From Paenarthrobacter aurescens (lineage in GTDB: Bacteria; Actinomycetota; Actinomycetes; Actinomycetales; Micrococcaceae): 64,000 bases of DNA. This document shows positions 51,441 through 60,750 of this stretch, piece after piece. Each line of letters opens with the position of its first letter. Within the stretch, counting starts at the first letter, position 1. The translations under genes were made by a program, and so were the position numbers. The notes below the pieces were generated by a model. It ran no database searches. It saw only the letters and a list, made by a program, of their open reading frames with translations, and was not told where the DNA came from. The stretch is from the NCBI RefSeq assembly GCF_025421775.1, contig NZ_JAOEFX010000005.1, forward strand, positions 248,001-312,000. Reading direction: 5' to 3'.

Positions 51441-52564
51441 CAGGCGTCCTGCCCCGCAGCTCCGGCCGTTGCAGATTCGCTGACCTTCGCTTCCAGCGCG
51501 GCAGCAACGCGGGAGGCGTGCGTTGGGGCGTCCGGTACGTGGGCCGGTTTCATGGCAGCGTATTCCTTCCGCAGGACAGGCAGGACTTCCTCGCCGAAGA
51601 GGTCCAACTGCTCCAGTACGGTCTTCAAGGGAAGGCCGGCGTGGTCGATCAGGAACAGCTGGCGCTGGTAATCACCGAAGGCCTCCCGGAACGTCAGCGT
51701 CTTTTCGATGACCTCCTGCGGGCTTCCCACGGTGAGCGGCGTCTGCGACGTGAAGTCCTCCAGCGAGGGTCCGTGGCCGTACACCGGTGCATTATCGAAG
51801 TACGGGCGGAATTCCTTCACCGCGTCCTGGGAATTCTTCCTCATGAAGAACTGTCCACCCAGGCCGACGATGGCCTGGTCAGCCTTGCCGTGGCCGTAGT
51901 GCTCGTAGCGCTCACGGTAGAGGCCGATCAGCTGCTGGTAGTGCTCCTTGGGCCAGAAGATGTTGTTGGCGAAGAAGCCGTCTCCGAAGTAGGCGGCCAC
52001 TTCTGCGATCTGCGGCGTGCGGATGGAACCGTGCCACACGAAGGGGGCAACGTCGTCGAGTGGTCGCGGCGTGGAGGTGAAGTTCTGCAGCGGCGTGCGG
52101 AACTTGCCGGACCAGTTGACTGTGTCCTCATCCCATAGCTTGCGGAGCAGGCTGTAGTTTTCGATCGCGAGTTCCACGCCGTCCTGGATGTTCTTCCCGA
52201 ACCACGGGTAGACGGGCGCCGTGTTGCCCCGGCCAAGAACCAGATCAACGCGACCGTCAGACAGGTGTTGGAGCATTGCGAAGTCTTCGGCGATCTTGAC
52301 CGGATCATTGGTGGTGATCAGGGTAGTGGCAGTTGAGAGCGTGATGCGTTCGGTCTGGGCCGCGATGTAGGCCAACGTCGTGGTGGGAGAGGAAGAGAAG
52401 AACGGCCGGTTGTGGTGCTCGCCCAAGGCGTAGACATCCATGCCGATTTCTTCGACCTTCCTGGCGATGGCAACGGAGGCTTTGATGCGTTCGTTTTCCG
52501 TGGGCGTGTGGCCCGTGGTGGGGTCAGTGGTGATGTCGCTGACGCTGAATACGCCGATCTGCAT
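51440..52564 (-). CDS. LLM-class flavin-dependent oxidoreductase
   Basis: 374-aa luciferase-like monooxygenase that uses FMN or F420. The TIM-barrel start is MQIGVFSVSDITTD, with GMDVYALGEHHNRPFF, TLSTATTLITTNDPVKIAEDFAMLQHLSDGRVDLVLGRG and FVWHGSIRTPQIAEVAAYFGDGFF as family blocks. The substrate is unknown. ATG 52564 has AAGG upstream and gives the usual family start; the frame is open to 52618. It leads the operon with marR. Confidence 0.9.
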   Translation of the reverse strand: MQIGVFSVSDITTDPTTGHTPTENERIKASVAIARKVEEIGMDVYALGEHHNRPFFSSSPTTTLAYIAAQTERITLSTATTLITTNDPVKIAEDFAMLQHLSDGRVDLVLGRGNTAPVYPWFGKNIQDGVELAIENYSLLRKLWDEDTVNWSGKFRTPLQNFTSTPRPLDDVAPFVWHGSIRTPQIAEVAAYFGDGFFANNIFWPKEHYQQLIGLYRERYEHYGHGKADQAIVGLGGQFFMRKNSQDAVKEFRPYFDNAPVYGHGPSLEDFTSQTPLTVGSPQEVIEKTLTFREAFGDYQRQLFLIDHAGLPLKTVLEQLDLFGEEVLPVLRKEYAAMKPAHVPDAPTHASRVAAALEAKVSESATAGAAGQDA

Positions 52565-52606
52565 GATGTGCCTTTCTCCCTGCCCGTGGTCCCGGGCTCT
52601 GTGAAC

Positions 52607-52635
52607 AGTGTACCTCAAACTAGATGCATTTGCAT
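52607..52635 (-). promoter_or_regulatory. Promoter and palindromic site of the LLM-marR operon
   Basis: On the minus strand TACACT (52607-52612) is a -10 candidate, and the palindrome ATGCA-2 nt-TGCAT (52624-52635) covers the -35 place. A MarR repressor bound there would block the promoter. Confidence 0.45.
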
Positions 52636-52654
52636 GTATCAGTGCCTGTAACAG

Positions 52655-52685
52655 GGCAGGGCCGGGAAATGTTCCCGGCCCTGCC
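52655..52685 (-). terminator. Hairpin after the RND transporter gene
   Basis: A perfect 14-bp stem (52655-52668 with 52672-52685) has a 3-nt loop, 30 nt past the RND stop and before the LLM promoter. No long T-run, but very stable. Confidence 0.65.
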
Positions 52686-52714
52686 TCATATGCGCAGGTG
52701 TGTTGGGGAGTCCG

Positions 52715-55700
52715 CTATTCTCCGGGGTTGTGTGCCGCGCGGCGGCCTTTGACCCTCGGAATCATGCCCGTGGTCCAGTCTTGGAACCCGTCAGCTCCAC
52801 TGGCGGACGGGCCGCCGGCGCCGTCGCCAGGTTTCGGCGTCGGTTTGTCCTGCAGCTCTTTGAGGAGTTGCTTCTTCTCCCGGCGCCCCTCCACCAGCTT
52901 GTAGAGGACGGGAACCAGCACCAGCGTCAACGCAGTGGACGAGACCAGTCCGCCGATCACCACAATCGCGAGAGGTTGCGAGATGAATCCGCCGCCGCCC
53001 GTGAGGCCCAGGGCCATGGGGGTCAGCGCGAACACCGTGGCCAACGCTGTCATCAGGATGGGACGGAGGCGCTGGCGTGCACCGTGCGTGATGGCATCGG
53101 CAACGCTCATCCCCGGACTCCCGTCGTGGGGTTTACGGTACTGGTTGATGAGGTCGATGAGCACGATGGCATTGGTCACCACAATGCCCACCAGCATCAG
53201 CATGCCGATCAGCGAGGGCAGTCCCAGCGGGACACCGGTCAGCAGCAGCAAGCCCACCGCCCCCGTTGCCGCGAATGGCACAGAGACCAACAGGATCAAC
53301 GGCTGGACGAGTGACTTGAAGGCGGCCACCATGATCACGTACACGATGGCGATCGCAGCCAGTAGCGCCAAGCCAAGCTGCCGGAAAGATTCGGCCTGCT
53401 GGGTTGTGGCACCTCCGATAGTGGCTGTGACACCCGCTGGAAGCTCCACCGCGGTCAGGCGTTCTTGGACAGCGGTGCTGACGCTGCCCAGATTGGAGCC
53501 CGACGGCGTTACGGTCACCCGCGCGGTCCGCTGTCCATTGCTGCTCGTGATGGACACGGGCGTGTCAACCTGTTCGACGGCGGCGACGCTTTCCAGCGTT
53601 ACGGGACCACGAGTCGTCGGGAGCTGGAGCGCGCGCACCGCGGCAATGCTGGTGAAGCGCGTGCCTTCGCCAATCTGTACCGGATAGTCGTTGGTTTCGA
53701 TCCTGACAGTGCCCGCCGGGATGGGGCTGACCGTGGATGCCAGGAAGGCACCCACCTGTTCCTCTGTAAGCCCCGCGGCCACGGCCTTGGCCCGGTCCAC
53801 GCGGACCTGGACCACTGATTGGGAGGACGCCAGGTTGGTGGCTACCCCGGTGCTGCCGGGGACACCGTCCATCGCCTCCACCATGGCATCGCTGGCCGCC
53901 TGAAGGTCCGCGGAATTCGCCGCCCTGATGGTGATGTCCACGGTGGAGGACGTGCCGAATCCGCCTTGCTGGGACCCCACCGTGACCTTCCCGGCTGCCC
54001 CTTGGAGTTTGGCGCGGACTTCGTCCTGGAGCTTGGTCTGGTTCACTTTCTCGTCGGTCACAATCGTGAACGTCGAGTTGGATGAGCCGGTGGACGTCAG
54101 GGCAGCAAAACCCGTCTGTGCATTTCCGGAGGTGACCTGCACGTCCTTGATGCCTTGAATGCCCTTAAGGGAATCTTCGATCTTGGCGGCCTCATCGCTG
54201 GTGGCTTGCAGGCTTGTCCCCGCAGGGAGGACTTGGCGCACGGTCATGCTGTTCTCACCGGAGCGGCCCAGCAAGTCAGTGGCCAGCAGCGGCGAGACAG
54301 CGATGGTCGCGACGAGGACCAAAGCTGCCGCGGACAGGGTGATGACAGGATGTTTCTGTGTCTTCGCGAGGATCGGAAGGTAACCGCGCTGGAGGCGGCT
54401 CCTCTGTTCGGCCTGGCGGGCCTTTTCGGCCGCGGCCTGGGTGGACGCTGTTGCCTCAGCGCCCTTGGCCGGCGAGGACAGGAACCAATAGGCCAGAACG
54501 GGAACGATCGTCAGGGAGACCAACAACGATGACAACAGCGCAATGGTCACAGTCAGGGCGAAGGGACGGAACAGCTCACCGGCAAGGTCGCCCACGAAGG
54601 CAATAGGCAGGAATACGGCCACCGTGGTGAGGGTGGAAGCTGTGATGGCTCCGGCGACTTCACGGATGGAAGTCAGGATGGCCGTCAGCTTGTGTTCGCC
54701 GTAACTGAGGTGCCGCTTGATGTTCTCTATCACCACGATCGAGTCGTCAACCACGCGACCAATGGCTATGGTCAGCGCACCCAAGGTGAGGATGTTGAGC
54801 GAATAGCCCGTGGCCGAGATGCCAATGAACGTAATCAGCAGGGACAGCGGGATGGAGACGGCAGTCACCAGCGTGGACCGTACGGACATCAGGAACACCA
54901 GGATAACGGCCACGGCGAATCCCAGGCCGAGGAGTCCTTCGGTGGTGAGGTCCTTGATGGACTTCTCGATGAACGGGGCCTGGTCGAAGACCGGGGTGAA
55001 GGTGGCGTTGTTGCCCAGTTCGTCCTGCATTGGTCCGATCGCGTCGCGCACGGCATGCGAGATCGCCACAGTATCGCCCTCGGGCTTTTTGGTGACGGAC
55101 AGCGCCAGCGTCGGTTTGCCATTGGTGCGCGTGATGGAGGTTGCGGCGTCGTCCTCGATGCTGACGTCGGCCACTGCCCCGATGGTGGCAGCATTCTTCG
55201 CACCCGTCAGGGGAAGCGCCTTGATGATGTCCAGGGAATCCACGGGACTGCCGAGCTGGAGGGACAACGTCTTGCCCTGGTCCTCGATGGTGCCCACAGG
55301 GACCAAAGTTCCGTTGTTCTTCAGCGCATTGCTGATGGCCTGAACGGACGCGCCGCTGGTGGCCAGGTCCGCCGGACGGGGCTGGATCAGGATGTGCTGG
55401 CTGGCCCCGCCCGTCACATCGGCGCCGCGGACGCCGTCGATCTTCTGGAGCCGGGGAACGCTCAGCCGCAAGAGGTCGGCATTGAGTTCGCTGAGGGGTT
55501 TGTCCGAGGACACGGCCAGGTAGACGATGGGGAAATCGCTGATGTTCCCGGCAATGGATTGGGGCTCGACGTCGGCGGGCAGCACCCGCTTGGCGTTCGA
55601 GATGGCCCGGTCGATCTGGTTCCGTGCCCGGTCAAGGTTGGACCCGTACGTGAACACCATGGTGATCTGCGATACACCGTTGCGGGAGGTCGACGTGGTG

Positions 55701-55939
55701 GACTCCAGTCCCTCAACACTGTTCAGTGCTGTTTCCAGGGGCTGGCTCAACTGCTTGTCCACGACCTCCGGGGAGGCGCCTGGCATGGAGGTCACCACAG
55801 TGATCTGCGGGAACTCGATGGACGGAATGAGTTCCTGCTTCAGGGATCCCATGGTGATCACGCCGAACACCGCCGCAAAGACGGTGATCAGCGCGATCAG
55901 GGCCCGGTTTCCCAGAGAAAGCTTGGCCAGGCGGAACAT
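52715..55939 (-). CDS. RND-type efflux transporter (AcrB/SwrC-like)
   Basis: 1074-aa proton-driven exporter. The family layout is present: one membrane segment at the N-terminus (RALIALITVFAAVFGVITMG), a large extracytoplasmic porter region, then a six-segment block with the proton-relay pair in IGRVVDDSIVVIENIKRH (about residue 396), a second porter half, and a second block ending near residue 1025. The cytoplasmic tail is Lys/Pro/Gly-rich. Gram-positive members such as SwrC export lipids or surfactants without an outer-membrane partner; none is encoded here either. GGGAG precedes the ATG. It lies 67 nt after mqo on the same strand. Confidence 0.92.
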   Translation of the reverse strand: MFRLAKLSLGNRALIALITVFAAVFGVITMGSLKQELIPSIEFPQITVVTSMPGASPEVVDKQLSQPLETALNSVEGLESTTSTSRNGVSQITMVFTYGSNLDRARNQIDRAISNAKRVLPADVEPQSIAGNISDFPIVYLAVSSDKPLSELNADLLRLSVPRLQKIDGVRGADVTGGASQHILIQPRPADLATSGASVQAISNALKNNGTLVPVGTIEDQGKTLSLQLGSPVDSLDIIKALPLTGAKNAATIGAVADVSIEDDAATSITRTNGKPTLALSVTKKPEGDTVAISHAVRDAIGPMQDELGNNATFTPVFDQAPFIEKSIKDLTTEGLLGLGFAVAVILVFLMSVRSTLVTAVSIPLSLLITFIGISATGYSLNILTLGALTIAIGRVVDDSIVVIENIKRHLSYGEHKLTAILTSIREVAGAITASTLTTVAVFLPIAFVGDLAGELFRPFALTVTIALLSSLLVSLTIVPVLAYWFLSSPAKGAEATASTQAAAEKARQAEQRSRLQRGYLPILAKTQKHPVITLSAAALVLVATIAVSPLLATDLLGRSGENSMTVRQVLPAGTSLQATSDEAAKIEDSLKGIQGIKDVQVTSGNAQTGFAALTSTGSSNSTFTIVTDEKVNQTKLQDEVRAKLQGAAGKVTVGSQQGGFGTSSTVDITIRAANSADLQAASDAMVEAMDGVPGSTGVATNLASSQSVVQVRVDRAKAVAAGLTEEQVGAFLASTVSPIPAGTVRIETNDYPVQIGEGTRFTSIAAVRALQLPTTRGPVTLESVAAVEQVDTPVSITSSNGQRTARVTVTPSGSNLGSVSTAVQERLTAVELPAGVTATIGGATTQQAESFRQLGLALLAAIAIVYVIMVAAFKSLVQPLILLVSVPFAATGAVGLLLLTGVPLGLPSLIGMLMLVGIVVTNAIVLIDLINQYRKPHDGSPGMSVADAITHGARQRLRPILMTALATVFALTPMALGLTGGGGFISQPLAIVVIGGLVSSTALTLVLVPVLYKLVEGRREKKQLLKELQDKPTPKPGDGAGGPSASGADGFQDWTTGMIPRVKGRRAAHNPGE

Positions 55940-56006
55940 TGCATTGACTCCCAGGGTCTACGTAACGATTCGTCTGACGGGAACCGGCCGCAGCCCCGGG
56001 TATGGC

Positions 56007-57512
56007 CTAGCTTTGGACGGCGTTGGCAACTTCCAGCTGCAGCGACTGGGCGGTGCTTGCTTCCAGTTCGGCGGCAAGGTCGGGGTTTTCATTGAGCTTG
56101 ACGCCGTAGCCCGGCATCATGTCTTTGAGTTTTGACTGCCAACCCTTGAAGTTCTTGGGGAAGGACTTCTGCAGCAGTTCGATCATGATCGGCACGGCTG
56201 TTGAAGCTCCAGGGCTGGCGCCAAGCAAGGCGCCAATGGAACCGTCGCGGGAAGCAATGACCTCGGTACCGAACTGCAGGACGCCACCCTTCTGCGGGTG
56301 CTTCTTGATGATCTGTACACGCTGGCCAGCGGTAATCAGTTCCCAGTTGCCGCCGGCTGCCTCGGGGTAGTACTCGCGCAGGGCCTCAACCTTGGCCTCG
56401 TGCCGCTTGGCAACCTCTTTGATGAGGTAAGCGGTGAGGTCCATGTTGTCCTTGGCCACTGCCAGCATCGGGATGATGTTTCCCGGACGGATGGACAGCG
56501 GCAGGTCAAGGTAGCTGGACGTTTTCAGGAAGTTCGTGGAGAAGCCGGCGTACGGGCCAAAGAGGAGGGAACGCTTGCCGTCAACATAGCGGGTGTCCAA
56601 GTGGGGGACCGACATGGGCGGCGCGCCCACGGACGCTTGGCCATAGACCTTGGCGCTGTGCTGGGACGTGATGGCGTCGTCGGTGCAGCGGAAGAACTGG
56701 CCGGATACGGGGAAACCGCCGTAGCCTTTGCTTTCGGGAATACCGGATGCCTGGAGCAAGTGCAGCGCACCGCCGCCGGCGCCGACAAAGACGAACTTGG
56801 CGTGGATGCGGCCGTGTTCACCCGACTTGGGGTGCTTGATGGAAAGGTCCCATCCGCCACCGGCTGCGCGGCTGATGTTGGTGACATCGTGGCCGTAGTT
56901 GACCTCAGCACCGCTGTCCTGCAAGTAGGTGGTCAGCTCGCGGGTCAACGCACCGAAATCGACGTCGGTGCCTTCTGCTGCGCGCGTGGCGGCAACGCGC
57001 TGCTTGCGGTCCCGGCCCTTGACGATCAACGGCGCCCACTTGGCAATCCGGGCCTGGTCCTCGGTGTATTCCATGCTGCGGAACAGCGTGTTGGGCTTGA
57101 GGGCCTCGTAGCGGGTCTTGAGGAAGTCCGCGTGGTCATCGCCGATGACGAAGCTCATGTGCGGAACGGTGTTGATGAAGCCCTTGGGGGACCCAATCAC
57201 CTTGCTGTCCACCAAGTGGGACCAGAACTGCCGGGAAAGCTGGAACTGTTCGTTGATGTGGAGGGCCTTGGAAGGGTCCACGGAACCGTCTTTGGCTGCC
57301 GGCGAGTAGTTAAGCTCACACAGGGCGGCATGTCCGGTGCCGGCGTTGTTCCACGGTCCGGAGCTCTCGAGCCCCGCTTCGTCGAGGCGTTCGAACAAGG
57401 AGATGGTCCAGGTGGGTTCAAGTTGCTTGATGAACGCACCGAGGGTGGCACTCATGATTCCGCCGCCAATAAGGACGACGTCGGCATGTTGAGTCTTGGA
57501 AATGAAGGTCAC
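56007..57512 (-). CDS. mqo: Malate:quinone oxidoreductase
   Basis: 501-aa FAD enzyme of the TCA cycle at the membrane, oxidising malate to oxaloacetate and reducing menaquinone. [17 protein letters not shown] is the FAD-binding start, and [23 protein letters not shown] and [32 protein letters not shown] are diagnostic family blocks; [13 protein letters not shown] is near the C-terminus. The GTG at 57512 has GGAG 6-7 nt upstream; a TTG two codons earlier is possible. Could be cotranscribed with the RND gene. Confidence 0.96.
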   Translation of the reverse strand: MTFISKTQHADVVLIGGGIMSATLGAFIKQLEPTWTISLFERLDEAGLESSGPWNNAGTGHAALCELNYSPAAKDGSVDPSKALHINEQFQLSRQFWSHLVDSKVIGSPKGFINTVPHMSFVIGDDHADFLKTRYEALKPNTLFRSMEYTEDQARIAKWAPLIVKGRDRKQRVAATRAAEGTDVDFGALTRELTTYLQDSGAEVNYGHDVTNISRAAGGGWDLSIKHPKSGEHGRIHAKFVFVGAGGGALHLLQASGIPESKGYGGFPVSGQFFRCTDDAITSQHSAKVYGQASVGAPPMSVPHLDTRYVDGKRSLLFGPYAGFSTNFLKTSSYLDLPLSIRPGNIIPMLAVAKDNMDLTAYLIKEVAKRHEAKVEALREYYPEAAGGNWELITAGQRVQIIKKHPQKGGVLQFGTEVIASRDGSIGALLGASPGASTAVPIMIELLQKSFPKNFKGWQSKLKDMMPGYGVKLNENPDLAAELEASTAQSLQLEVANAVQS

Positions 57513-57591
57513 GATCAATCTCCGTTAGCGGCGGCACTGGCTGTCACAGAATATCCCCGCGCAGACCCAATACTGAAATTGCGGGCGAACG

Positions 57592-59259
57592 TCAAGGCTT
57601 TAAGCGGACGTTCGTGAAAACTTCGTTGAGGACCGGTGAAGCCGGGTAGCTTTCCACCTTGTTGGACAACGCCAAAGCGGAGATGGGGAAGGCGATCGGC
57701 ACTGCCGGTACCGAGGCTGCGATCTCTGCGTTGATGGCCTGGTACTGGGCGTTGCGGTCGTCGCCGTCCGGCATGGCGCGTGCCCGCTCGATCTTGTGGA
57801 AGACTTCCGAATCCGCATAGCCGAACTCTGCCCGGGTTTCGCCGAACAGCGGCCCCAGGAAGTTATCGGCGTCGGCGTAGGAGCCATTCCAGCCCAGGAG
57901 GTGCAGTCCGCGATCTCCCGCCGACTGAACGCGTTGCAGGTAGCCGCCCTCCCAGTCCACAGGCACCGGCTTGATGTTGAAGCCCACGGCAACCAGCTGG
58001 CGGCTGATTTCGGCATAGATCTTCTCGGGAGTGGGCATGTAGGCGCGGGTAGCGTTCAGCGGGTAGTAGAACTTGATTTCCTCACCCTTGTAGCCCGCCT
58101 TCTCCAGCAGTTCCTTGGCCTTCTCGGGGTTGTACCCGAGGGACGGTGCATTGTTGTTGAAGCCACTGAGCTTGGGCGGCACGAACTGTGAAGCCTGTGC
58201 CGTGTTGTCGATGAAGAACCGCCGGATCAGCGTTTCCTTGTCGACTGCCATTTCGATGGCCTGGCGGACTTCGAGCTTCTCCAAGGGCGCCACGGCTTGG
58301 TTGATCCCGAGATACATCACGGAGAACGGGTCGCGCTGGATGATCTGGACACCCTTTTTGACCAACTGGTCAAAAGTCCCCGACGTCACGAGGTCGTAGG
58401 CGTCGATCTTCCCGTCCAAAAGGGCTTGCTGCCGCGTTTCGGCTCGATCGTAGGGGATGAAATTGATGGTGGCTATTTGGCCCCGCTTGCCCCAGTAGCC
58501 CTTGTACGTGGCGAGCGTAAGTTTGTTCTCATCCCAGGCACTGAATTCATAAGGACCCGTCCCTACGGGGTGGCTGGCATAGGCGGACACAGCCTGGCCG
58601 TTCAGGGTCTGGTCCAGCACGTTCGCTTTTTGCGCCTCAAGGGCGGTGGGCGAGGAGATGGCGAAGGCGGGGAGGGTCAGCGCCTTCAGGAACCCAGTGA
58701 AGGGCCGCGTCAGGTTGATCTGGACATCGCTGGCCGAAACCACTTTGCAGTCCTTGAAGATGGAAAACACGGGCTCGTCGGAGTACGCCTTGAACACCCC
58801 CTGGAACGAGATTCCGGGTGCTTGCTTTCGAAGGTCTGCAGGAAAGGTGAACCAGCGGTTGAAGTTGGCGCAAACAGCGGCGGCGTCCAGCGGCGTTCCG
58901 TCGTGGAATTTCACCTCGGAGCGAAGCGTGAAATCGTAAGTAAGCCCGTTGTTGCTGTCCTTCCACTCCGTGGCAAGGAGGGGACTCGTCTCACCAGTTG
59001 CGCCGTCCACGCCAACGAGGCCTTCGAGGACTTGGCGGGTGACCCGGTACGACTCGGAATCGGCAGTCATGGCGGGATCGAGCCCCAGAGGCATGGATGC
59101 CGTGCCGAAATTGAAGGTGGCGGTAGGCTCCGCGGGCGCGGAGCTGCTCGCGGACGAGGACGGCGCGGGGCCAGGTGCTCCGGTACACGCTGCCAGCCCC
59201 AAAACCGCAACGACAGCTCCGAACTGCACGGTCAGGCGCCGTATCTTGCTGCTTGCCAC
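57592..59259 (-). CDS. Orphan oligopeptide/dipeptide-binding lipoprotein (SBP_bac_5)
   Basis: 555-aa extracytoplasmic binding protein. The signal peptide ends in LGLAAC (lipobox) at about residue 24, followed by a Ser/Ala/Pro linker. The DppA/OppA pattern includes TADSESYRVTRQVLEGLVGVD, NGLTYDFTLRSEVKFHDGTPLDAAAVCANFNR, SHPVGTGPYEF and YLGINQAVAPLEKLEVRQAIEMAVDK. No permease or ATPase gene is adjacent, so it must serve a transporter encoded elsewhere. GTG 59259 has GAGGGG upstream; the frame extends to 59355 without a site. Confidence 0.9.
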   Translation of the reverse strand: MASSKIRRLTVQFGAVVAVLGLAACTGAPGPAPSSSASSSAPAEPTATFNFGTASMPLGLDPAMTADSESYRVTRQVLEGLVGVDGATGETSPLLATEWKDSNNGLTYDFTLRSEVKFHDGTPLDAAAVCANFNRWFTFPADLRKQAPGISFQGVFKAYSDEPVFSIFKDCKVVSASDVQINLTRPFTGFLKALTLPAFAISSPTALEAQKANVLDQTLNGQAVSAYASHPVGTGPYEFSAWDENKLTLATYKGYWGKRGQIATINFIPYDRAETRQQALLDGKIDAYDLVTSGTFDQLVKKGVQIIQRDPFSVMYLGINQAVAPLEKLEVRQAIEMAVDKETLIRRFFIDNTAQASQFVPPKLSGFNNNAPSLGYNPEKAKELLEKAGYKGEEIKFYYPLNATRAYMPTPEKIYAEISRQLVAVGFNIKPVPVDWEGGYLQRVQSAGDRGLHLLGWNGSYADADNFLGPLFGETRAEFGYADSEVFHKIERARAMPDGDDRNAQYQAINAEIAASVPAVPIAFPISALALSNKVESYPASPVLNEVFTNVRLKP

Positions 59260-59384
59260 TCTTGTCCCCTCAAGCCGGTTGGAAGTGCTGTGGCCGGCTT
59301 CGGCCAGACCGCGTTCCAGTCTAGTTGAACGTCCTGAGTGCACTTCCCAGCGCAAATTCAGGAAGCTATCCCCGCTGCTTGAGG

Positions 59385-59425
59385 AAAAACACCCCCGGCT
59401 GCATATTATCCGCGGCCGGGGGTGT
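59385..59425 (-). terminator. Terminator after tRNA-Leu
   Basis: On the minus strand an 11-bp stem (59415-59425 with 59389-59399) is followed by TTTTT. It lies 24 nt past the tRNA 3' end. Confidence 0.8.
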
Positions 59426-59448
59426 CCCTTCTACTTCTTTACCTGCTG

Positions 59449-59530
59449 TGCGCAAGGGGGGACTTGAACCCCCACGCCCGAAGGCACAGGAACCTAAATC
59501 CTGCGTGTCTGCCAATTTCACCACTCGCGC
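59449..59530 (-). tRNA. tRNA-Leu (anticodon UAG)
   Basis: 82-nt gene. The acceptor arm is GCGCGAG pairing with CTTGCGC and discriminator A. The anticodon arm CAGGA-TTTAGGT-TCCTG gives anticodon TAG, reading CUA. A long variable arm (GTGCCTTCGGGCGT) marks it as a class II tRNA, and GGTTCAAGTCC is the T-arm. No CCA is encoded. It stands alone, followed by a terminator. Confidence 0.95.
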
Positions 59531-59588
59531 TGGCTGTTGGCCGGTCTGCCCCAGGGGGGCGGCCATCTACCGGCCTCCAGTGTACCCG

Positions 59589-60062
59589 CTACTTATCGAG
59601 CTTGAGGTCCCGCCGGAGCTTTGCCACGTGCCCTGTGGCGCGGACGTTGTATTGCGCCAGCGAGACCTTGCCTTCCGCGTCAACAACAATGGTGGAGCGG
59701 ATCAGCCCCATGTATGTCTTTCCGTAGTTCTTCTTCTCGCCCCACGCTGCGTAGGCTTCGGCAACTGAGTGATCTTCATCCGAGAGGAGCGGGAAAGTCA
59801 GCTGTTCCTCCGCCGCGAATTTTGCCAGCGACTTGACGGGATCGGGGGAGATGCCAACAACGTCATAGCCTTCGGCCTGCAGGGATGCAAGCGTGTCGCG
59901 GAAGTCACAAGCTTCCTTGGTGCACCCGGGCGTGGAGGCTGCCGGGTAGAAATAGACGATGGTCTTTCGCCCACGGAAGTCCGTCAAGCTGACGTTATTG
60001 CCGGTTTCGTCCTGAAGGGTGAAGTCCGGGGCAGCGTCGCCCGGGATAAGTCGTTCGGCCAA
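59589..60062 (-). CDS. bcp: Thioredoxin-dependent thiol peroxidase (Bcp/PrxQ)
   Basis: 157-aa peroxiredoxin that reduces hydrogen and lipid peroxides using thioredoxin. The peroxidatic Cys47 is in STPGCTKEACDFRD, with Cys52 five residues on as resolving Cys, the PrxQ-type arrangement. No ATG fits. The TTG at 60062 has AAGGAG 6 nt upstream and gives the exact family length; the frame is open to 60353 only through the divergent marR region. Confidence 0.94.
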   Translation of the reverse strand: MAERLIPGDAAPDFTLQDETGNNVSLTDFRGRKTIVYFYPAASTPGCTKEACDFRDTLASLQAEGYDVVGISPDPVKSLAKFAAEEQLTFPLLSDEDHSVAEAYAAWGEKKNYGKTYMGLIRSTIVVDAEGKVSLAQYNVRATGHVAKLRRDLKLDK

Positions 60063-60135
60063 AATATGCTCCTTGCTTACGATCGCGATTTCCCAGTTTA
60101 GTGGGGAGAAGCCACGCCCGCGCCCCGTCCACGCA

Positions 60136-60141
60136 TATACT
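60136..60141 (+). promoter_or_regulatory. -10 element of marR
   Basis: TATACT, close to the ideal -10, ends 6 nt before the ATG at 60148. A leaderless start is strongly suggested. Confidence 0.6.
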
Positions 60142-60147
60142 GTCGGC

Positions 60148-60615
60148 ATGCCAGATATGGAGAGATGGCCCACCACCCGATTGCTTTCGACAGCTGCGCG
60201 CCTGGTGGAAATCTCGTGGAACGAAAAACTGAAGTCCATCGGCCTTACCCACGCCGGAGTCATTGCCATGCAGGTGCTCGCCGCCAAGGGTGCAATTACG
60301 CAGGCGGCCCTGGCCGAAGTTGCGAGGGTTAAGGCCCAGACAATGGGCACCACTCTTGCGCGCCTGGAGTTGCACGGTCATGTCACCCGACAACGCAGCG
60401 ACTCCGATCGCAGGAGTCATGTGGTGACCCTTACGGAGGCCGGCAGTGCCGCCCTCGCGGAAGCCGTAAAGCTGGAGCAGGACGTCTTGTCGCCTGTGGC
60501 AGTGGACACAGCCCGGCTGCGCGAGGAACTGAGGATCGTCGTCCGGGGGCTGGCTGGCCTGCCGGCGCCCGAAAAGGATTCCCAGGCGAGCGATACCGAC
60601 TCGCCCCACGCCTGA
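60148..60615 (+). CDS. MarR family regulator
   Basis: 155-aa winged-helix protein: LTHAGVIAMQVLAAKGAITQAALAEVARVKAQTMGTTLARLELHGHVTRQRSDSDRRSHVVTLTEAG covers helix, recognition helix and wing, split here only by normal MarR spacing. ATG 60148 is used (next Met at 60157). Divergent from bcp, so it may control peroxide or redox defence; ligand unknown. Confidence 0.9.
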   Translation: MPDMERWPTTRLLSTAARLVEISWNEKLKSIGLTHAGVIAMQVLAAKGAITQAALAEVARVKAQTMGTTLARLELHGHVTRQRSDSDRRSHVVTLTEAGSAALAEAVKLEQDVLSPVAVDTARLREELRIVVRGLAGLPAPEKDSQASDTDSPHA

Positions 60616-60640
60616 CGTCAGCTGGTTTCTCCCCCCCAGC

Positions 60641-60694
60641 GGGGAGAACCCGGGGAGAACCCGGGGAGAACTCCGCGAGAACCCGGGGAGCTCC
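60641..60694 (+). repeat. Short tandem repeat, 11-bp unit
   Basis: Unit GGGGAGAACCC occurs twice exactly (60641-60651, 60652-60662), then three degenerate copies follow to 60694. It lies between marR and a strong hairpin and codes for nothing obvious. Confidence 0.7.
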
Positions 60695-60708
60695 TGACAG
60701 GGCAACAG

Positions 60709-60746
60709 AAAAGGCTCCGGATCGTAGAAACGATCCGGAGCCTTTC
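60709..60746. terminator. Terminator between marR and tRNA-Lys
   Basis: A perfect 16-bp stem (60710-60725 with 60730-60745) has a 4-nt loop and A/T-rich ends. It can serve marR on the plus strand and the first tRNA-Lys on the minus strand. Confidence 0.8.
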
Positions 60747-60750
60747 TGTG

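Noticed and set aside
54692..56095. 467-codon open frame on the plus strand
   Set aside because: Antisense to the RND exporter, which has clear family motifs along its whole length.
56298..57617. 439-codon open frame on the plus strand
   Set aside because: Antisense to mqo; composition typical of a shadow frame and no recognisable domain.
58297..59328. 343-codon open frame on the plus strand
   Set aside because: Antisense to the peptide-binding lipoprotein; no motif.
60641..60694. Short repeat array considered as CRISPR
   Set aside because: Units are 11 bp and contiguous, with no spacers and no cas genes.
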